A DNA stretch of 63,566 nt from Bacteroidales bacterium (GTDB taxonomy: Bacteria; Bacteroidota; Bacteroidia; Bacteroidales; JAADGE01), in NCBI GenBank assembly GCA_021648725.1, contig JAKISF010000019.1:1-63566 (forward strand), read 5' to 3'. A program made the translations under genes and the position numbers. Shown here one piece after another: positions 1-9,973 of the stretch; within the stretch, counting starts at the first letter, position 1; each line of letters begins with the position of its first letter. Under the pieces are notes generated by a model, which was not told where the DNA came from, ran no database searches, and saw only the letters and a program-made list of their open reading frames with translations.

Positions 1-156
1 AATTGTTTACAACACCCGGGAGCTTGTAAGACCTAATCGGAAAAACATTCGAAAACATCGGCAAAAGAAACCTTATTCTATGAATTACAAAAGGTTATGA
101 CAGATTATTAACTAAACGACATTGATAGCAGAATATAAACTGAGATGTGTATTTCT

Positions 157-1035
157 TTACTTTAATGTAAAGTATTGTTCTCCTATTTGACTGCCGTCCA
201 TAAATATATCTACATCATATTTCCCGCTTGCTTGTTCTTCATCTGCCGTCCAAAAAATGCAAACATTTGTTTTGCTGCCTTCATAAGTTAAATGTCGTTT
301 TGAAGAATATGCTATTTCTTTTCCGTTAAAGCTAAACATACCTGATTCGTTGCTCATTAAAATAATACCGTCAGGTCCTGCGATTCTGACATAAGCATAT
401 CTGCTTCCTTTATTAGCTAAAACATTGTCATCAATAGTAAAGCAAATTTTTACTTTTTTCATTTTGCTTGCTCTGCTTGTTGTTTTATCTCTTTTATTTA
501 AAGTTAGGGTAATAATATTTTCGGCTTTTAGTTCTTTTGCTATTTTAACTTGCGAGGAAAGACTGTCCTTTAAGTATGTAAGTGTTTCTGTACGAGCAAT
601 CTGATCTTCATAGCTTTTTTTAATTTCTTTATTTTCGGAATGTAACTTCTTGTTTTCAGTATTTAGTTTATCAATTTGCTTGATATAATCTTTCATTATT
701 GTTTTTAATGTTTCTGTTTCTTCTTGAAGTTGTTTTATTTTTGCAAAATCAGTTCTTTTAACTCTTCTCAGTTGCTCCAAGGTTTCTTTAATTTTTTCTT
801 TTTCAGCTTCTAATTGTTCGTTTATCTCCTTGTTATCGGTTTTTAAACTTTCATATTGACGATACATTGTTTCCAGCTCTTCTTCTATTACTGCTCTCTC
901 ACTTTTTACCTGAACAAGTTCTTTGCTTATTTCTCCCGCAACTTCTTTTTTTTGAAATTTATCCCAAACTAACCAACCGATTGCAGCTGTTTCAATAATA
1001 ACAATTACTATTAATAATTTTGCCGTAGAATTCAT
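157..1035 (-). CDS. Membrane-anchored coiled-coil protein, unrecognised family
   Basis: 292 aa from the ATG at 1035; a TTG 39 nt upstream is in frame but would put charged residues before the membrane helix. One hydrophobic segment at residues about 5-23 (LLIVIVIIETAAIGWLVW) is followed by a long heptad-like coiled coil (about 30-165) rich in E, K, L and Q. The C-terminal 110 residues look like a compact beta-sandwich (VKICFTIDD, YAYVRIAGPDG, YDVDIFMDG). The likely layout is an inner-membrane anchor, a periplasmic rod and a terminal globular domain. Similar layouts occur in uncharacterised Bacteroidota proteins, but no function can be assigned. The gene ends close to the window start and its downstream neighbour is not visible; pdxJ lies 69 nt upstream on the same strand. 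Confidence 0.75.
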   Translation of the reverse strand: MNSTAKLLIVIVIIETAAIGWLVWDKFQKKEVAGEISKELVQVKSERAVIEEELETMYRQYESLKTDNKEINEQLEAEKEKIKETLEQLRRVKRTDFAKIKQLQEETETLKTIMKDYIKQIDKLNTENKKLHSENKEIKKSYEDQIARTETLTYLKDSLSSQVKIAKELKAENIITLTLNKRDKTTSRASKMKKVKICFTIDDNVLANKGSRYAYVRIAGPDGIILMSNESGMFSFNGKEIAYSSKRHLTYEGSKTNVCIFWTADEEQASGKYDVDIFMDGSQIGEQYFTLK

Positions 1036-1104
1036 TTTCTTGTTTTTATATAGTTTTTTAATTTCTATTATCAAATTTTAATCCGTTTTTTAAAATTGCG
1101 AATT

Positions 1105-1821
1105 TCAAATTTGTAACTGCCGTAAGTACATTTGTATTGTGTTTTGAAGTCCGAAATATAAGGCATCTGAAATCAAAGCATGCCCGATTGAAACTTCTTT
1201 TAAGTCAATAATATTTTTATTAAAGTATTTTAAATTATCTAAATCTAAATCATGTCCTGCATTAATTTCCAATCCTATTTCTTTTGCTTTTTTTGCTGCT
1301 TCGGAAAAAGGTAAAATTGCCGATTCTTTATTTTTAAGAAAATTTGCAGCATAAGGTTCTGTATATAACTCAATTCTGTCTGTACCCGTTAGTTTTGCTG
1401 TTTCAATAATATTTAAGTCTGTTTCCGTAAAAATAGATGTTCTGATTCCTGATTTTTTAAATTCTGAAATAATATCAGTTAAAAAACCTTTATGTTTAAT
1501 TGTATCCCAACCTGCATTTGAAGTTAAAACATCCGGAGAGTCTGGGACTAATGTAACTTGTTCCGGTTTAACTTTCAATACTAAGTCAATAAATCGTTTA
1601 TTCGGGTAGCCTTCAATATTAAATTCTGTTTCAACAACTTCTTTTAATTGAATAACATCATCATAACGAATATGTCTTTCGTCAGGTCTCGGGTGTACCG
1701 TAATTCCTTGTGCTCCGAAGCCTTCACAATCAACGGCAACCTTAATAACATCAGGATTATTGCCTCCTCTGGCATTTCTGATTGTTGCGATTTTATTGAT
1801 ATTTACACTTAATCGTGTCAT
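1105..1821 (-). CDS. pdxJ: Pyridoxine 5'-phosphate synthase PdxJ
   Basis: 238 aa, normal length for the family. It condenses 3-amino-2-oxopropyl phosphate with 1-deoxy-D-xylulose 5-phosphate to give pyridoxine 5'-phosphate, the last ring-forming step of the DXP-dependent vitamin B6 pathway, in the cytosol. The start is set at the ATG at 1821 because the protein then opens with the canonical [19 protein letters not shown]; the 27 codons upstream in the same frame are not family sequence. Other family marks are the [10 protein letters not shown] phosphate/active-site segment near residue 45, ELYTEPYA, and [13 protein letters not shown] with the conserved GHDL near residue 190. The C-terminus has [16 protein letters not shown], the usual helix near the phosphate site. 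It is divergent from the CBS-domain gene at 1937. Confidence 0.96.
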   Translation of the reverse strand: MTRLSVNINKIATIRNARGGNNPDVIKVAVDCEGFGAQGITVHPRPDERHIRYDDVIQLKEVVETEFNIEGYPNKRFIDLVLKVKPEQVTLVPDSPDVLTSNAGWDTIKHKGFLTDIISEFKKSGIRTSIFTETDLNIIETAKLTGTDRIELYTEPYAANFLKNKESAILPFSEAAKKAKEIGLEINAGHDLDLDNLKYFNKNIIDLKEVSIGHALISDALYFGLQNTIQMYLRQLQI

Positions 1822-1936
1822 TTTCTTTTGCTGAGATATAATTAAATAATATTTTTGATGTTTATTATAAAAAGGCAAAAGTAAAAAAATTGATTTAAAC
1901 AATGCCGTTTTTATACTTTATTGACACGAATATTAA

Positions 1937-2605
1937 ATGCAAGCAAGAGAATTAATATCAGATATTTTTCCGGCAATCAATATTAACGAAATTGGTAAAC
2001 GTGCGTTGGTGCGTATGGATTTTTTTAAGATTTCGCATATACCGTTAATTGATGATAAAAAAAATTATCACGGTTTAATTTCAGAAAATGAAATATATGA
2101 TTTTGATTTGCTTCAAAAATCTTTTTCAGTATGTAAGAAAGTCTTAGCAAGACCATTTGTTCTCGATAATCAGCATATTTATGATGTTCTGAATATGTTT
2201 TCAAAACTTAACATATCAGTTGTTCCGGTTTTGAATAATCAACAAAAATATATAGGAGCAATTTGTTTGTATGACGTAATTAAATATATGGGGAAATTAT
2301 CGGCAGCTGAAAATCCGGGTGTTGTTTTTATTTTGGAATTAAGTGTGCATGATTATTCTCTTTCACAAATTTCACAAATTATTGAGGGGAATGATGCAAA
2401 GGTTTTAAGCCTTTATACCGAAACAAAAAAAGATTCGACAAAACTGGAAGTTACCGTTAAAATAAATACAAACGACTTTTCGGCAATTCGCCAAACATTT
2501 GAACGTTACAATTATACGATAAAAGCTGCATACACCGAAGGAGATAAAATTAACGAACTTCTTGAAGAACGTTATGAAGAGTTTATGAATTATTTGAATA
2601 TTTAA
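1937..2605 (+). CDS. CBS-domain pair protein with C-terminal ACT-like region
   Basis: 222 aa. Two CBS motifs fill residues about 1-125 (SHIPLIDDKKNYHGLISENE and ISVVPVLNNQQKYIGAICLY), the fold that usually binds adenosine nucleotides and regulates a partner. The last 95 residues (VFILELSVHDYSLSQISQII onward, then TVKINTNDFSAIRQTFERY) have the beta-alpha-beta rhythm of an ACT domain, giving an AcuB-like layout. The ligand and partner cannot be read from the sequence. Its TAA overlaps the ATG of the downstream glycosyltransferase (TAATG at 2603-2607), so the two are probably translationally coupled. It is divergent from pdxJ, with about 115 nt between the starts. Confidence 0.85.
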   Translation: MQARELISDIFPAININEIGKRALVRMDFFKISHIPLIDDKKNYHGLISENEIYDFDLLQKSFSVCKKVLARPFVLDNQHIYDVLNMFSKLNISVVPVLNNQQKYIGAICLYDVIKYMGKLSAAENPGVVFILELSVHDYSLSQISQIIEGNDAKVLSLYTETKKDSTKLEVTVKINTNDFSAIRQTFERYNYTIKAAYTEGDKINELLEERYEEFMNYLNI

Positions 2606-4248
2606 TGCAAAATATAAAGCCGTTTTATATAAACCTCTTGATAATACTTTCGGCATCAATTATGTTCATTCCTTTTTTAGGAAATGTACATTTGTTTGAT
2701 TGGGATGAAATTAATTTTGCTGAATCTGCAAGAGAAATGATTGTTTCAGGCGATTATTTAAACGTTCAAATTGATTTTAAGCTTTTCTGGGAAAAACCGC
2801 CTTTATTTATTTGGATGCAAGTTGTATCGATGAAAATTTTCGGTATTAATGAATTTGCCGCAAGATTTCCGAATGCTGTTGCAGGAATTCTTACCTTAAC
2901 TATACTTTACAACATAGGAAGAAAATATTTTGATAATAAATTAGGATTGATTTGGGTAATTGCTTATGCCGGCTCTGTTCTTCCTCATTTATATTTTAAA
3001 TCAGGTATCATAGATCCGTGGTTTAATCTTTTTATCTTTTTAGGAATTTATTTTTTTATCGAATACCTGTCAGACAAAGAAATTAAAAGAAAAAACATTA
3101 TTCTTTCTGCTTTATTCATCGGTTTGGGAACTTTAACAAAAGGACCTGTTGCTCTTTTGTTGTTTTTGTTAACAGGATTTGTCTTTTTGTTAATAAGTAA
3201 GTTTAAAATGCGAATCAGATTTTCCGATATTCTGATTTATATTCTTACATTTACTTTTGTAGGCGGATTTTGGTTCATACTTCAACTTTTAAACGGTAAC
3301 TATTCAATTCTTTACGACTTTGCAGTTTATCAAATAGAATTATTTCAAACAGATGTTGCCGGGCATAAAGGTTTTTTCGGATACCATTTTATTATTTTGT
3401 TTTTTGGTGTTTTTCCTGCTTCAATTTTTGCATTAAAAACTTTCGGAAGTGCTAAATCAGACAATAATACCGACAAACAACAAGAATTTAAAAGATGGAT
3501 GATTATTCTGTTCTGGGTTGTTTTGATATTATTCAGTATTGTAAAAACAAAAATTATACATTATTCGTCAATGGCATATTTCCCTTTAACATTTTTAGCT
3601 GCTTATGCAATTTATAAAACTGATATAGAAAAACTTAAACAATCAAAACCCATTAGCGGAATATTAATATTTTTAGCTTCTTTCTTTGCTTTTGTTATTT
3701 TTGCTTTGCAATACACAGGTCAACACAATAAAGAAATTATTGAATCAGGAATTGTTAAAGACAAATTTACTGCCGCTAACCTGCAAGCTGTTACTTCTTG
3801 GACAGGTTTTGAATTCTTAATAGGAGTTTTTTTAATATTAGGCGTAATTTCAGCAATCATTTTTTTTAGAAAAAACTATTTAAGAAAAGTAGTTACTATC
3901 TTTATAATCAGCATGTTATTTACAAATCTCACTCTACTTATTATTGTTCCGAAAGTTGAAAAAATTTCACAAAATTCAGCAATAGAATTTTATCAAAGTC
4001 ATGAAGGTGAAGATGCTTATTTCATAACATACGGAATGAAATCTTATGCACATCATTTTTATACAAAGAAAAAACAGCCCGCAGAAACTGACATCCTAAG
4101 TTCCGGACAATTATTAAAAGGAGAAATAAATAAACCTGTATATGTAACATGCAGAATTAACAAAGCTGATGAATTTGCTGAAAAATATCCGCATTTTGAG
4201 AAGTTGTATGAGAAAAACGGATTTGTGTTTTGGCTAAGAAAAGATTAA
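2605..4248 (+). CDS. GT39/ArnT-like polyprenyl-phosphate-dependent glycosyltransferase, integral membrane
   Basis: 547 aa with about 11-12 hydrophobic segments and a soluble C-terminal tail. The first extracytoplasmic loop carries the acidic motif WDEINFAESAREM near residue 30, which in the PMT/ArnT superfamily holds the catalytic aspartate, followed by EKPPLFIWMQ. Family members move a sugar from a polyprenyl-phosphate donor to lipid A or protein at the periplasmic face. The acceptor and sugar are not inferable here. The start codon overlaps the stop of the CBS gene. The C-terminal soluble domain (HEGEDAYFITYGMKSYAHHFY) resembles the small periplasmic domain seen in bacterial members. Confidence 0.85.
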   Translation: MQNIKPFYINLLIILSASIMFIPFLGNVHLFDWDEINFAESAREMIVSGDYLNVQIDFKLFWEKPPLFIWMQVVSMKIFGINEFAARFPNAVAGILTLTILYNIGRKYFDNKLGLIWVIAYAGSVLPHLYFKSGIIDPWFNLFIFLGIYFFIEYLSDKEIKRKNIILSALFIGLGTLTKGPVALLLFLLTGFVFLLISKFKMRIRFSDILIYILTFTFVGGFWFILQLLNGNYSILYDFAVYQIELFQTDVAGHKGFFGYHFIILFFGVFPASIFALKTFGSAKSDNNTDKQQEFKRWMIILFWVVLILFSIVKTKIIHYSSMAYFPLTFLAAYAIYKTDIEKLKQSKPISGILIFLASFFAFVIFALQYTGQHNKEIIESGIVKDKFTAANLQAVTSWTGFEFLIGVFLILGVISAIIFFRKNYLRKVVTIFIISMLFTNLTLLIIVPKVEKISQNSAIEFYQSHEGEDAYFITYGMKSYAHHFYTKKKQPAETDILSSGQLLKGEINKPVYVTCRINKADEFAEKYPHFEKLYEKNGFVFWLRKD

Positions 4249-4316
4249 TACAAATTATTTGAAATATCTTCTAATGATTTTATTTTCCTATTTTTGAAAT
4301 CTTTAAATATCATATT

Positions 4317-4847
4317 TTGAACAAGAAAGTTATTATAGCATCAAAAAGTCCGGTAAAATTTAAAGCCGTTAAAACCGGATTTAAAAAAGTGTTTCCGGAA
4401 ACCGAGTTTGTTTTTGAAAGTATTTCTGTTCCTTCCGAAGTTTCAGACCAACCATTAAGTAATAATGAAACATATAAAGGAGCAATGAACAGATGTAATA
4501 ATGCAATTAAAAAGATAAATAATGCATATTTTTGGATAGGAATTGAAGGCGGAATTCAAAAATTTAATGATGAAACAGAAGCATTTGCTTGGGTTTATAT
4601 AAAATCAAAATATAAAACAGGCAAAGCCAGAACTGCAACATTTTTTTTGCCTGAAAAAATAACAAAACTAATAGAGCAAGGAATTGAGCTCGGTGAAGCT
4701 GATGATATAGTTTTCGGTTTAAAAGATTCAAAAAAACAAAACGGAGCAGTCGGAATTTTAACAAAAAATGTAACCGACCGTTCAAAATATTATTCAGAAG
4801 CCGTAATTTTGGCTTTAATACCTTTTATAAACACAGAATTATACTAA
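4317..4847 (+). CDS. yjjX: YjjX-type inosine/xanthosine triphosphatase (NTPase, DUF84)
   Basis: 176 aa, the usual family length. Members hydrolyse non-canonical purine nucleoside triphosphates such as ITP and XTP in the cytosol, cleaning the nucleotide pool. The N-terminus KVIIASKSPVKFKAVKTGF is the family nucleotide-binding loop. Later marks are VPSEVSDQPLSNNET, the AYFWIGIEGG strand with its acidic residue, and NGAVGILTKN before the tail TDRSKYYSEAVILAL. Translation appears to begin at TTG (4317), since the family N-terminus starts exactly there and no ATG lies nearby. The nitroreductase starts one base after this gene's stop, so they form an operon. Confidence 0.88.
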   Translation: MNKKVIIASKSPVKFKAVKTGFKKVFPETEFVFESISVPSEVSDQPLSNNETYKGAMNRCNNAIKKINNAYFWIGIEGGIQKFNDETEAFAWVYIKSKYKTGKARTATFFLPEKITKLIEQGIELGEADDIVFGLKDSKKQNGAVGILTKNVTDRSKYYSEAVILALIPFINTELY

Positions 4848-4848
4848 A

Positions 4849-5478
4849 ATGAATTTAGAAAAATTATTAAATCAAAGATACTCTGTAAAAAAGTTCGATG
4901 AAACTAAACGGTTAACAGATGAACAAGTAAAAAACATATTGAAATTAACTAATCTTTCTGCATCATCATACGGAATGCAGCCTTTTAAAATGGTGATTGT
5001 CAAAGAAAAAGAAGTGAAACAGAAATTAGTTGCCTCGTCCTACGGACAAACAAATATTGCAGATTCTTCATATTTAATTGTTTTTGCGGCAAGAACTGAT
5101 ATTGATGAAAACTTTGTCGGTAATTATATCGGACATATTGCAAAGCAAAGAAATGTAAGTATAGAATCTCTTTCTTCTTTCAGAAAAATGCTTGTAAATT
5201 ATATAAATAATAAAGATGAGAAAGCATTATTTACATGGGCAAGTCAACAAATATATATAGCTTTGGGAACTTTTTTAATTGCATGTGCATCAGAAAATAT
5301 TGATGCTTGCCCGATAGGCGGTTTTATTCCGTCGGAATATGATAAAATTCTCAAATTAGAAAAACATAATTTAAAACCGGTTGTTGTTAGTGTTATGGGA
5401 TACAGGCATAAAGATGATTCATATCAATTTAAAGCGAAAGTAAGAAAACCGTTAAATGAAATGATTTTGAAACTTTAA
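4849..5478 (+). CDS. Nitroreductase-family NAD(P)H-dependent FMN oxidoreductase
   Basis: 209 aa, matching NfsB-like nitroreductases. The N-terminal LLNQRYSVKKFDETKRLTDE carries the Arg-Tyr-Ser phosphate-binding signature of FMN. LSASSYGMQPFKMVIV is the second conserved segment, and the C-terminal half has AIG-like IALGTFLIACASENIDACPIGGF, the usual helix plus flavin-side loop. The enzyme would reduce nitroaromatics, quinones or similar compounds using NAD(P)H; the physiological substrate is unknown. It lies in a tight plus-strand run: yjjX ends one base before it and the TauE/SafE gene starts two bases after it. Confidence 0.9.
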   Translation: MNLEKLLNQRYSVKKFDETKRLTDEQVKNILKLTNLSASSYGMQPFKMVIVKEKEVKQKLVASSYGQTNIADSSYLIVFAARTDIDENFVGNYIGHIAKQRNVSIESLSSFRKMLVNYINNKDEKALFTWASQQIYIALGTFLIACASENIDACPIGGFIPSEYDKILKLEKHNLKPVVVSVMGYRHKDDSYQFKAKVRKPLNEMILKL

Positions 5479-5480
5479 AT

Positions 5481-6254
5481 ATGGATTGGAACCTTACAGC
5501 ACTTGTAGGAATAGGATTTGCTGCCGGTTTTATTAACACACTTGCCGGCGGCGGTTCTTTGCTTGCATTACCTTTTCTTATGTTTTTGGGCCTGCCGGCA
5601 AATATTGCTAACGGAACATTGCGTATTGCTATCTTGCTCCAAAATATCGTTGGTGTTTCAAGTTTTAAACAACAAAAAGTTTTTAATTTGAAAGAAGGCA
5701 TTTGGTATTCAATACCTGCAGCGGGCGGAGCAATAATAGGAGCAATATTTGCCGTAAAAATTGAAAATCAGATAATGGAATACATAATAGGCGGTTTACT
5801 CGTGTTTATGTTTTTCTTCATTATTTTAAAACCTGATGCTTGGTTGAAATCTAAATCAACTGACATCAGCAAAAAACCCACGATTTTACAAATTATTATA
5901 TTATTCTTTGTAGGCTTATACGGCGGTTTTATTCAAGCCGGAGTAGGCTTTTTTTTACTGGCGGCACTTGTTTTAGGCGTAGGACTTAACTTGGTTAAAG
6001 CAAATGCCGTTAAGGTTTTTATTGTTCTTATATATACTGTTTTTGCATTAGGTATTTTTATGTTCGACGGAACGGTCAATTATAAATACGGCTTTATTTT
6101 AGCAATAGGAAACATGACCGGTGCTTTTATTGCTTCTCGCTTTGCTGTAAGTTGGGGGTCTAAATTTGTTCGCTATATTTTATTAATTGTTTTATTAGGA
6201 ACATCATTAGAAATTTTCGGTGTTTATGATTATTTATTTGCTTTACAATCTTGA
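5481..6254 (+). CDS. TauE/SafE (TSUP) family membrane permease
   Basis: 257 aa with about eight hydrophobic helices. Two repeated glycine-rich motifs mark the family: GFAAGFINTLAGGGSLLALP at the N-terminus and GLYGGFIQAGVGFFLLAALV near residue 150, the two halves of an inverted-repeat fold. TSUP proteins export or import small sulfur-containing anions or organic acids (sulfite, sulfoacetate, thiosulfate). No sulfur gene is nearby, so the substrate is not predicted. Its stop codon overlaps the TTG start of the RluA-type gene. Confidence 0.9.
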   Translation: MDWNLTALVGIGFAAGFINTLAGGGSLLALPFLMFLGLPANIANGTLRIAILLQNIVGVSSFKQQKVFNLKEGIWYSIPAAGGAIIGAIFAVKIENQIMEYIIGGLLVFMFFFIILKPDAWLKSKSTDISKKPTILQIIILFFVGLYGGFIQAGVGFFLLAALVLGVGLNLVKANAVKVFIVLIYTVFALGIFMFDGTVNYKYGFILAIGNMTGAFIASRFAVSWGSKFVRYILLIVLLGTSLEIFGVYDYLFALQS

Positions 6255-7156
6255 CACACAAATTTAAACATACAGTTCCTTCAGATTATTCAGAAAAAAA
6301 AAGAATTACTGATTATGCAATCGGATTATTTCCTAATTTATTAACAAAAAATGCTGTTAAAAAGGCAATAAAACGAAAACAATTATTCATTGACGGAAGA
6401 AATTGTGAAACAGGGACATTTTTAAATCCGGGACAAATCATTGAACTTAAATTTCATGAGATTTCTAAAAATAAGGTATTTAAATTAAAACTTGAAGTTC
6501 TTTTTGAAGACGAATACTTAGCAATAGTTTTTAAACCCGCAGGAATACCCGTAAGCGGTAATGCTTTTAAAACTTTAGAGAATGCTTTACTTTTTAACTT
6601 AAAACAGTCGAAACAAAAAGATGCACTTCTTTGTCCTTTGCCTGTACATCGGCTTGATAATCAAACATCAGGATTGGTTATTATTGCTAAAACAAGTGGT
6701 TCTCGCATTAAACTAGGACAACAGTTTGAGAAAAAGGAAGTTAAAAAGATTTATCATGCAGTTGTTATCGGAAAAACTCCCCGAAAAGGAAAAATAAATT
6801 TCCCGATTGCACAAAAAGATGCCTGCACAGAATTTGAATTAATTAAAACAGAACTTTCTTTAAGAAACGGTTTTTTATCACTAATTAAATTAATGCCGCA
6901 AACGGGTCGTACGCATCAATTAAGAATTCATTGCGAAGCAGCCGGTTTTCCCATTCTCGGAGACAAGTTATATTTCGGTAACAAAAAAGTTTTTAAAGGG
7001 AAAGGACTTTTTTTATCGGCAACAGAACTTGCTTTTAATCATCCTGTTACAAAAAAACAGTTAAGATTTGCTGTTTCGTACCCTAAAAAATTTGATTATA
7101 TTCTGAACAGAGAGAATATGAGATTTAATGATTTTTCAAGTTCAAAAGTTTCTTAA
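6251..7156 (+). CDS. RluA-family pseudouridine synthase with S4-like domain
   Basis: 301 aa. An N-terminal S4-like RNA-binding region ([17 protein letters not shown], then LNPGQIIEL) precedes the catalytic core. The core has [17 protein letters not shown], where the Asp after HRL is the catalytic nucleophile (near residue 134), and [10 protein letters not shown] near residue 218. The enzyme isomerises uridine to pseudouridine in rRNA or tRNA; the exact target cannot be chosen from sequence. The likely start is TTG at 6251, overlapping the previous stop (4-nt overlap). The 3' end overlaps the 3' end of convergent mutS by about 32 nt. Confidence 0.92.
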   Translation: MTHKFKHTVPSDYSEKKRITDYAIGLFPNLLTKNAVKKAIKRKQLFIDGRNCETGTFLNPGQIIELKFHEISKNKVFKLKLEVLFEDEYLAIVFKPAGIPVSGNAFKTLENALLFNLKQSKQKDALLCPLPVHRLDNQTSGLVIIAKTSGSRIKLGQQFEKKEVKKIYHAVVIGKTPRKGKINFPIAQKDACTEFELIKTELSLRNGFLSLIKLMPQTGRTHQLRIHCEAAGFPILGDKLYFGNKKVFKGKGLFLSATELAFNHPVTKKQLRFAVSYPKKFDYILNRENMRFNDFSSSKVS

Positions 7157-9743
7157 TTTCGTTAAGTTTGTTCAAAGCTTCCATAGGAGTCAGGTTGTTG
7201 ATGTCGATATTTTTTATTTCATCTCGAACTTGGACTAAAACGGGGTCATCTAATTGAAAGAAACTCATTTGATAACCTTCACGATTTCCGGCTAAATCAT
7301 CAACCTTCTCAATTAACTCTTCTTTTCGGTGAGATTGTTCAAGTTCTTCCAGTATTTTGTTTGCTCTGCTTACAATACTTCTCGGCATTCCGGCAAGTTT
7401 AGCTACATGAATACCAAAGCTGTGCTCGCTGCCGCCTTTCACTAATTTACGTAAAAAGATAATCTTTTGATTCACTTCTTTTACTGAGACATTAAAGTTT
7501 TTAATTCGTTCAAAAGACTTCTCCATTTCATTTAATTCATGATAATGCGTCGCAAATAAAGTCTTCGCTCTTGTTTTCGGATGCTCATGAATATATTCAA
7601 CAATAGACCACGCAATAGAAATACCGTCGTAAGTGCTGGTTCCTCTGCCCAATTCATCAAAAAGAATTAAACTTCTTTCAGAAAGATTATTCAAGATACT
7701 GGAAGCTTCGTTCATCTCGACCATAAAAGTTGATTCGCCGGAAGAAATATTATCCGATGCACCGACACGCGTAAAAACTTTATCAACATAACCGATATCA
7801 GCACTTTCAGCAGGAACAAAACAACCGATTTGAGCCATGAGAACAATTAAAGCCGTTTGTCGTAACAAAGCAGATTTACCTGCCATATTCGGACCGGTTA
7901 CAATGATAATTTGCTGTTTATCTGTATCCAGAAAAACATCGTTCGGAATATAAGGCTCATCAACAGGCAATTGCACTTCAATAACCGGATGCCGTCCTTG
8001 AATAATGTTCAGTTCATCGGAATCATTTACATTAGGTTTCACATAATTATTTTCCAAAGAAACATTAGCAAAAGCAGTTAATACATCTAATTTTGCGACA
8101 GATTGTGCAGTAGTCTGTATAACAGGAATATAATCAGCCAAACTGATTACTAAATCTTCAAATAATTTGCCTTCAAGAGCATGAATTTTATCTTCAGCAC
8201 CGAGTATTTTTTCTTCGTATTCTTTTAATTCTTGATTAATGTATCGTTCAGAACTCACAAGAGTTTGTTTCCTTGTCCACTCTTCCGGAACCATATCTTT
8301 AAACCTGTTTCTGACTTCAAAATAGTAACCGAAAACATTATTAACCCCGATTTTTAAAGATGATATTCCTGTTTTAAGAGCTAATTCTTGTTTCATATTT
8401 TCAAGATAATCCTTTCCGGAATATGCAATTTTCCGGTATTCGTCTAATTCCTCAGAAACCCCGTTTTTAATCACATTTCCTTTTTGAATTGCCGTGGGCG
8501 GCTCTTCGTTAATTTCTCTTTCAATTCGGTCTCTTATATTTTCACAAGGATTCAGGCTGTCAGATATTTTTTTTAAATGTTTATTGTTTGAATTTTGGCA
8601 AATCTCTTTAATCTCTTCAACGGCGAATAAAGCATTTTTTAACTGAGCAACATCTCTCGGGCTTATTCTTTGAGAAGCAATTTTAGAGTTCATACGTTCT
8701 AAATCTCCGGTTTGCTTTATCAGTTTTGTTAGTTTTTCTTTAGTATCTTCTTGGCTTATAAAAAAATCAACTAAATCCAAACGTTCGTTTATAGCCGTTA
8801 AGTTTTTTAAAGGTAGAGCCAGCCATCGTTTCATTAATCTTGAACCGGGCGGCGAAACTGTTTTATCAATCACATCCAAGAGTGATTTTGCATCTTCACC
8901 GAATGAATTAAATAATTCAAGATTTCTTATGGTGAATTTATCTAACCAAACATATTTATCTTCCTCAATTCGAGAGATTCTTGTTATGTGCTTAATATTT
9001 CTGTGTTCGGTTAAATCGAGATATTGAAGAATTGCTCCGGCTGCAGTAATGCCGAAATCCATTCTTTCAACACCAAATCCTTTAAGGCTCTTTGTATCAA
9101 ACTGTTTAAGCAAGCGTTCTTTTGACGTGCTTTCAGTAAATGCCCAATCTTCAAGCTTATAAGTATAATATTTTGTTCCGAAAAGTTCTCTGAATAATTC
9201 GTATTTGCTTCTTTCGTAAAGAACTTCTTTGGGAGCAAAGCTTGATAATAATTTATCAATATATTGATGATTTCCTTGTGCCAAATAAAACTCACCGGTT
9301 GATAAATCTAAAAAAGAAATACCTGCAATTTGTTTTTCTATATGAACCGATGCAAGAAAATTATTCTCCTTATGTTCCAGAATATGATCCCCGATTGCAA
9401 CACCCGGTGTAACCAATTCTGTAACACCTCTTTTAACAATGTTTTTTGTTTTCTTAGGATCTTCAAGTTGTTCACAAATTGCAACCCTTTGCCCTGCACG
9501 AACTAATTTAGGAAGATATGTGTCAAGGGCATGGTAAGGGAATCCTGCAAGTTCAACATAGCTTGCTGCACCGTTTGCACGTTTTGTTAATGTAATTCCC
9601 AAAATTTCGGAAGCTTTTATTGCATCATCAGAAAAAGTTTCATAAAAATCACCTACACGAAACAATAATACAGCATCCGGATGTTTGGATTTAATTTGAT
9701 TGTATTGTTTCATTAAAGGTGTTTCTACAACTTTTTTTGCCAT
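7125..9743 (-). CDS. mutS: DNA mismatch repair protein MutS
   Basis: 872 aa, full length. The N-terminal mismatch-reading motif is present as GDFYETF (residues about 32-38; Phe stacks on the mismatch and Glu contacts it). The connector, lever and clamp follow. The ATPase has Walker [14 protein letters not shown] (near 610), the Walker B region [16 protein letters not shown] (near 690), then FATHYHEL. The C-terminus includes the helix-turn-helix dimer region ([17 protein letters not shown]) and a tail for MutL/clamp contacts. It recognises base mismatches and small loops and starts repair with MutL. It is a monocistronic minus-strand gene, convergent with and slightly overlapping the RluA-type gene. 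Confidence 0.98.
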   Translation of the reverse strand: MAKKVVETPLMKQYNQIKSKHPDAVLLFRVGDFYETFSDDAIKASEILGITLTKRANGAASYVELAGFPYHALDTYLPKLVRAGQRVAICEQLEDPKKTKNIVKRGVTELVTPGVAIGDHILEHKENNFLASVHIEKQIAGISFLDLSTGEFYLAQGNHQYIDKLLSSFAPKEVLYERSKYELFRELFGTKYYTYKLEDWAFTESTSKERLLKQFDTKSLKGFGVERMDFGITAAGAILQYLDLTEHRNIKHITRISRIEEDKYVWLDKFTIRNLELFNSFGEDAKSLLDVIDKTVSPPGSRLMKRWLALPLKNLTAINERLDLVDFFISQEDTKEKLTKLIKQTGDLERMNSKIASQRISPRDVAQLKNALFAVEEIKEICQNSNNKHLKKISDSLNPCENIRDRIEREINEEPPTAIQKGNVIKNGVSEELDEYRKIAYSGKDYLENMKQELALKTGISSLKIGVNNVFGYYFEVRNRFKDMVPEEWTRKQTLVSSERYINQELKEYEEKILGAEDKIHALEGKLFEDLVISLADYIPVIQTTAQSVAKLDVLTAFANVSLENNYVKPNVNDSDELNIIQGRHPVIEVQLPVDEPYIPNDVFLDTDKQQIIIVTGPNMAGKSALLRQTALIVLMAQIGCFVPAESADIGYVDKVFTRVGASDNISSGESTFMVEMNEASSILNNLSERSLILFDELGRGTSTYDGISIAWSIVEYIHEHPKTRAKTLFATHYHELNEMEKSFERIKNFNVSVKEVNQKIIFLRKLVKGGSEHSFGIHVAKLAGMPRSIVSRANKILEELEQSHRKEELIEKVDDLAGNREGYQMSFFQLDDPVLVQVRDEIKNIDINNLTPMEALNKLNEIKKLLNLKNH

Positions 9744-9973
9744 AATTCTAATAAATTCTGAATTTACAAAACTAATAATTTAAACGATGTATTCTAAAAA
9801 AAGTAATTCCAAAATATTCAGATTTTATTTAATAAATGATTTTCATCACAAATAAAAAAAAGATATATGTTTAATAAAAGGAACAAATAATTTCATTATT
9901 AAGAAAATCACATCTACATTCGTGTAATAATTCAAATTAAATAATACTAAAATCAAAACAGAAATTATAACAA

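Noticed and set aside
1822-1902. A 27-residue N-terminal extension of PdxJ
   Set aside because: The family N-terminus starts exactly at the ATG at 1821, and the extension lies in the region expected to hold the promoter.
9011-9295. A 94-aa minus-strand frame within mutS
   Set aside because: It overlaps mutS in another frame, and mutS is continuous and complete here.
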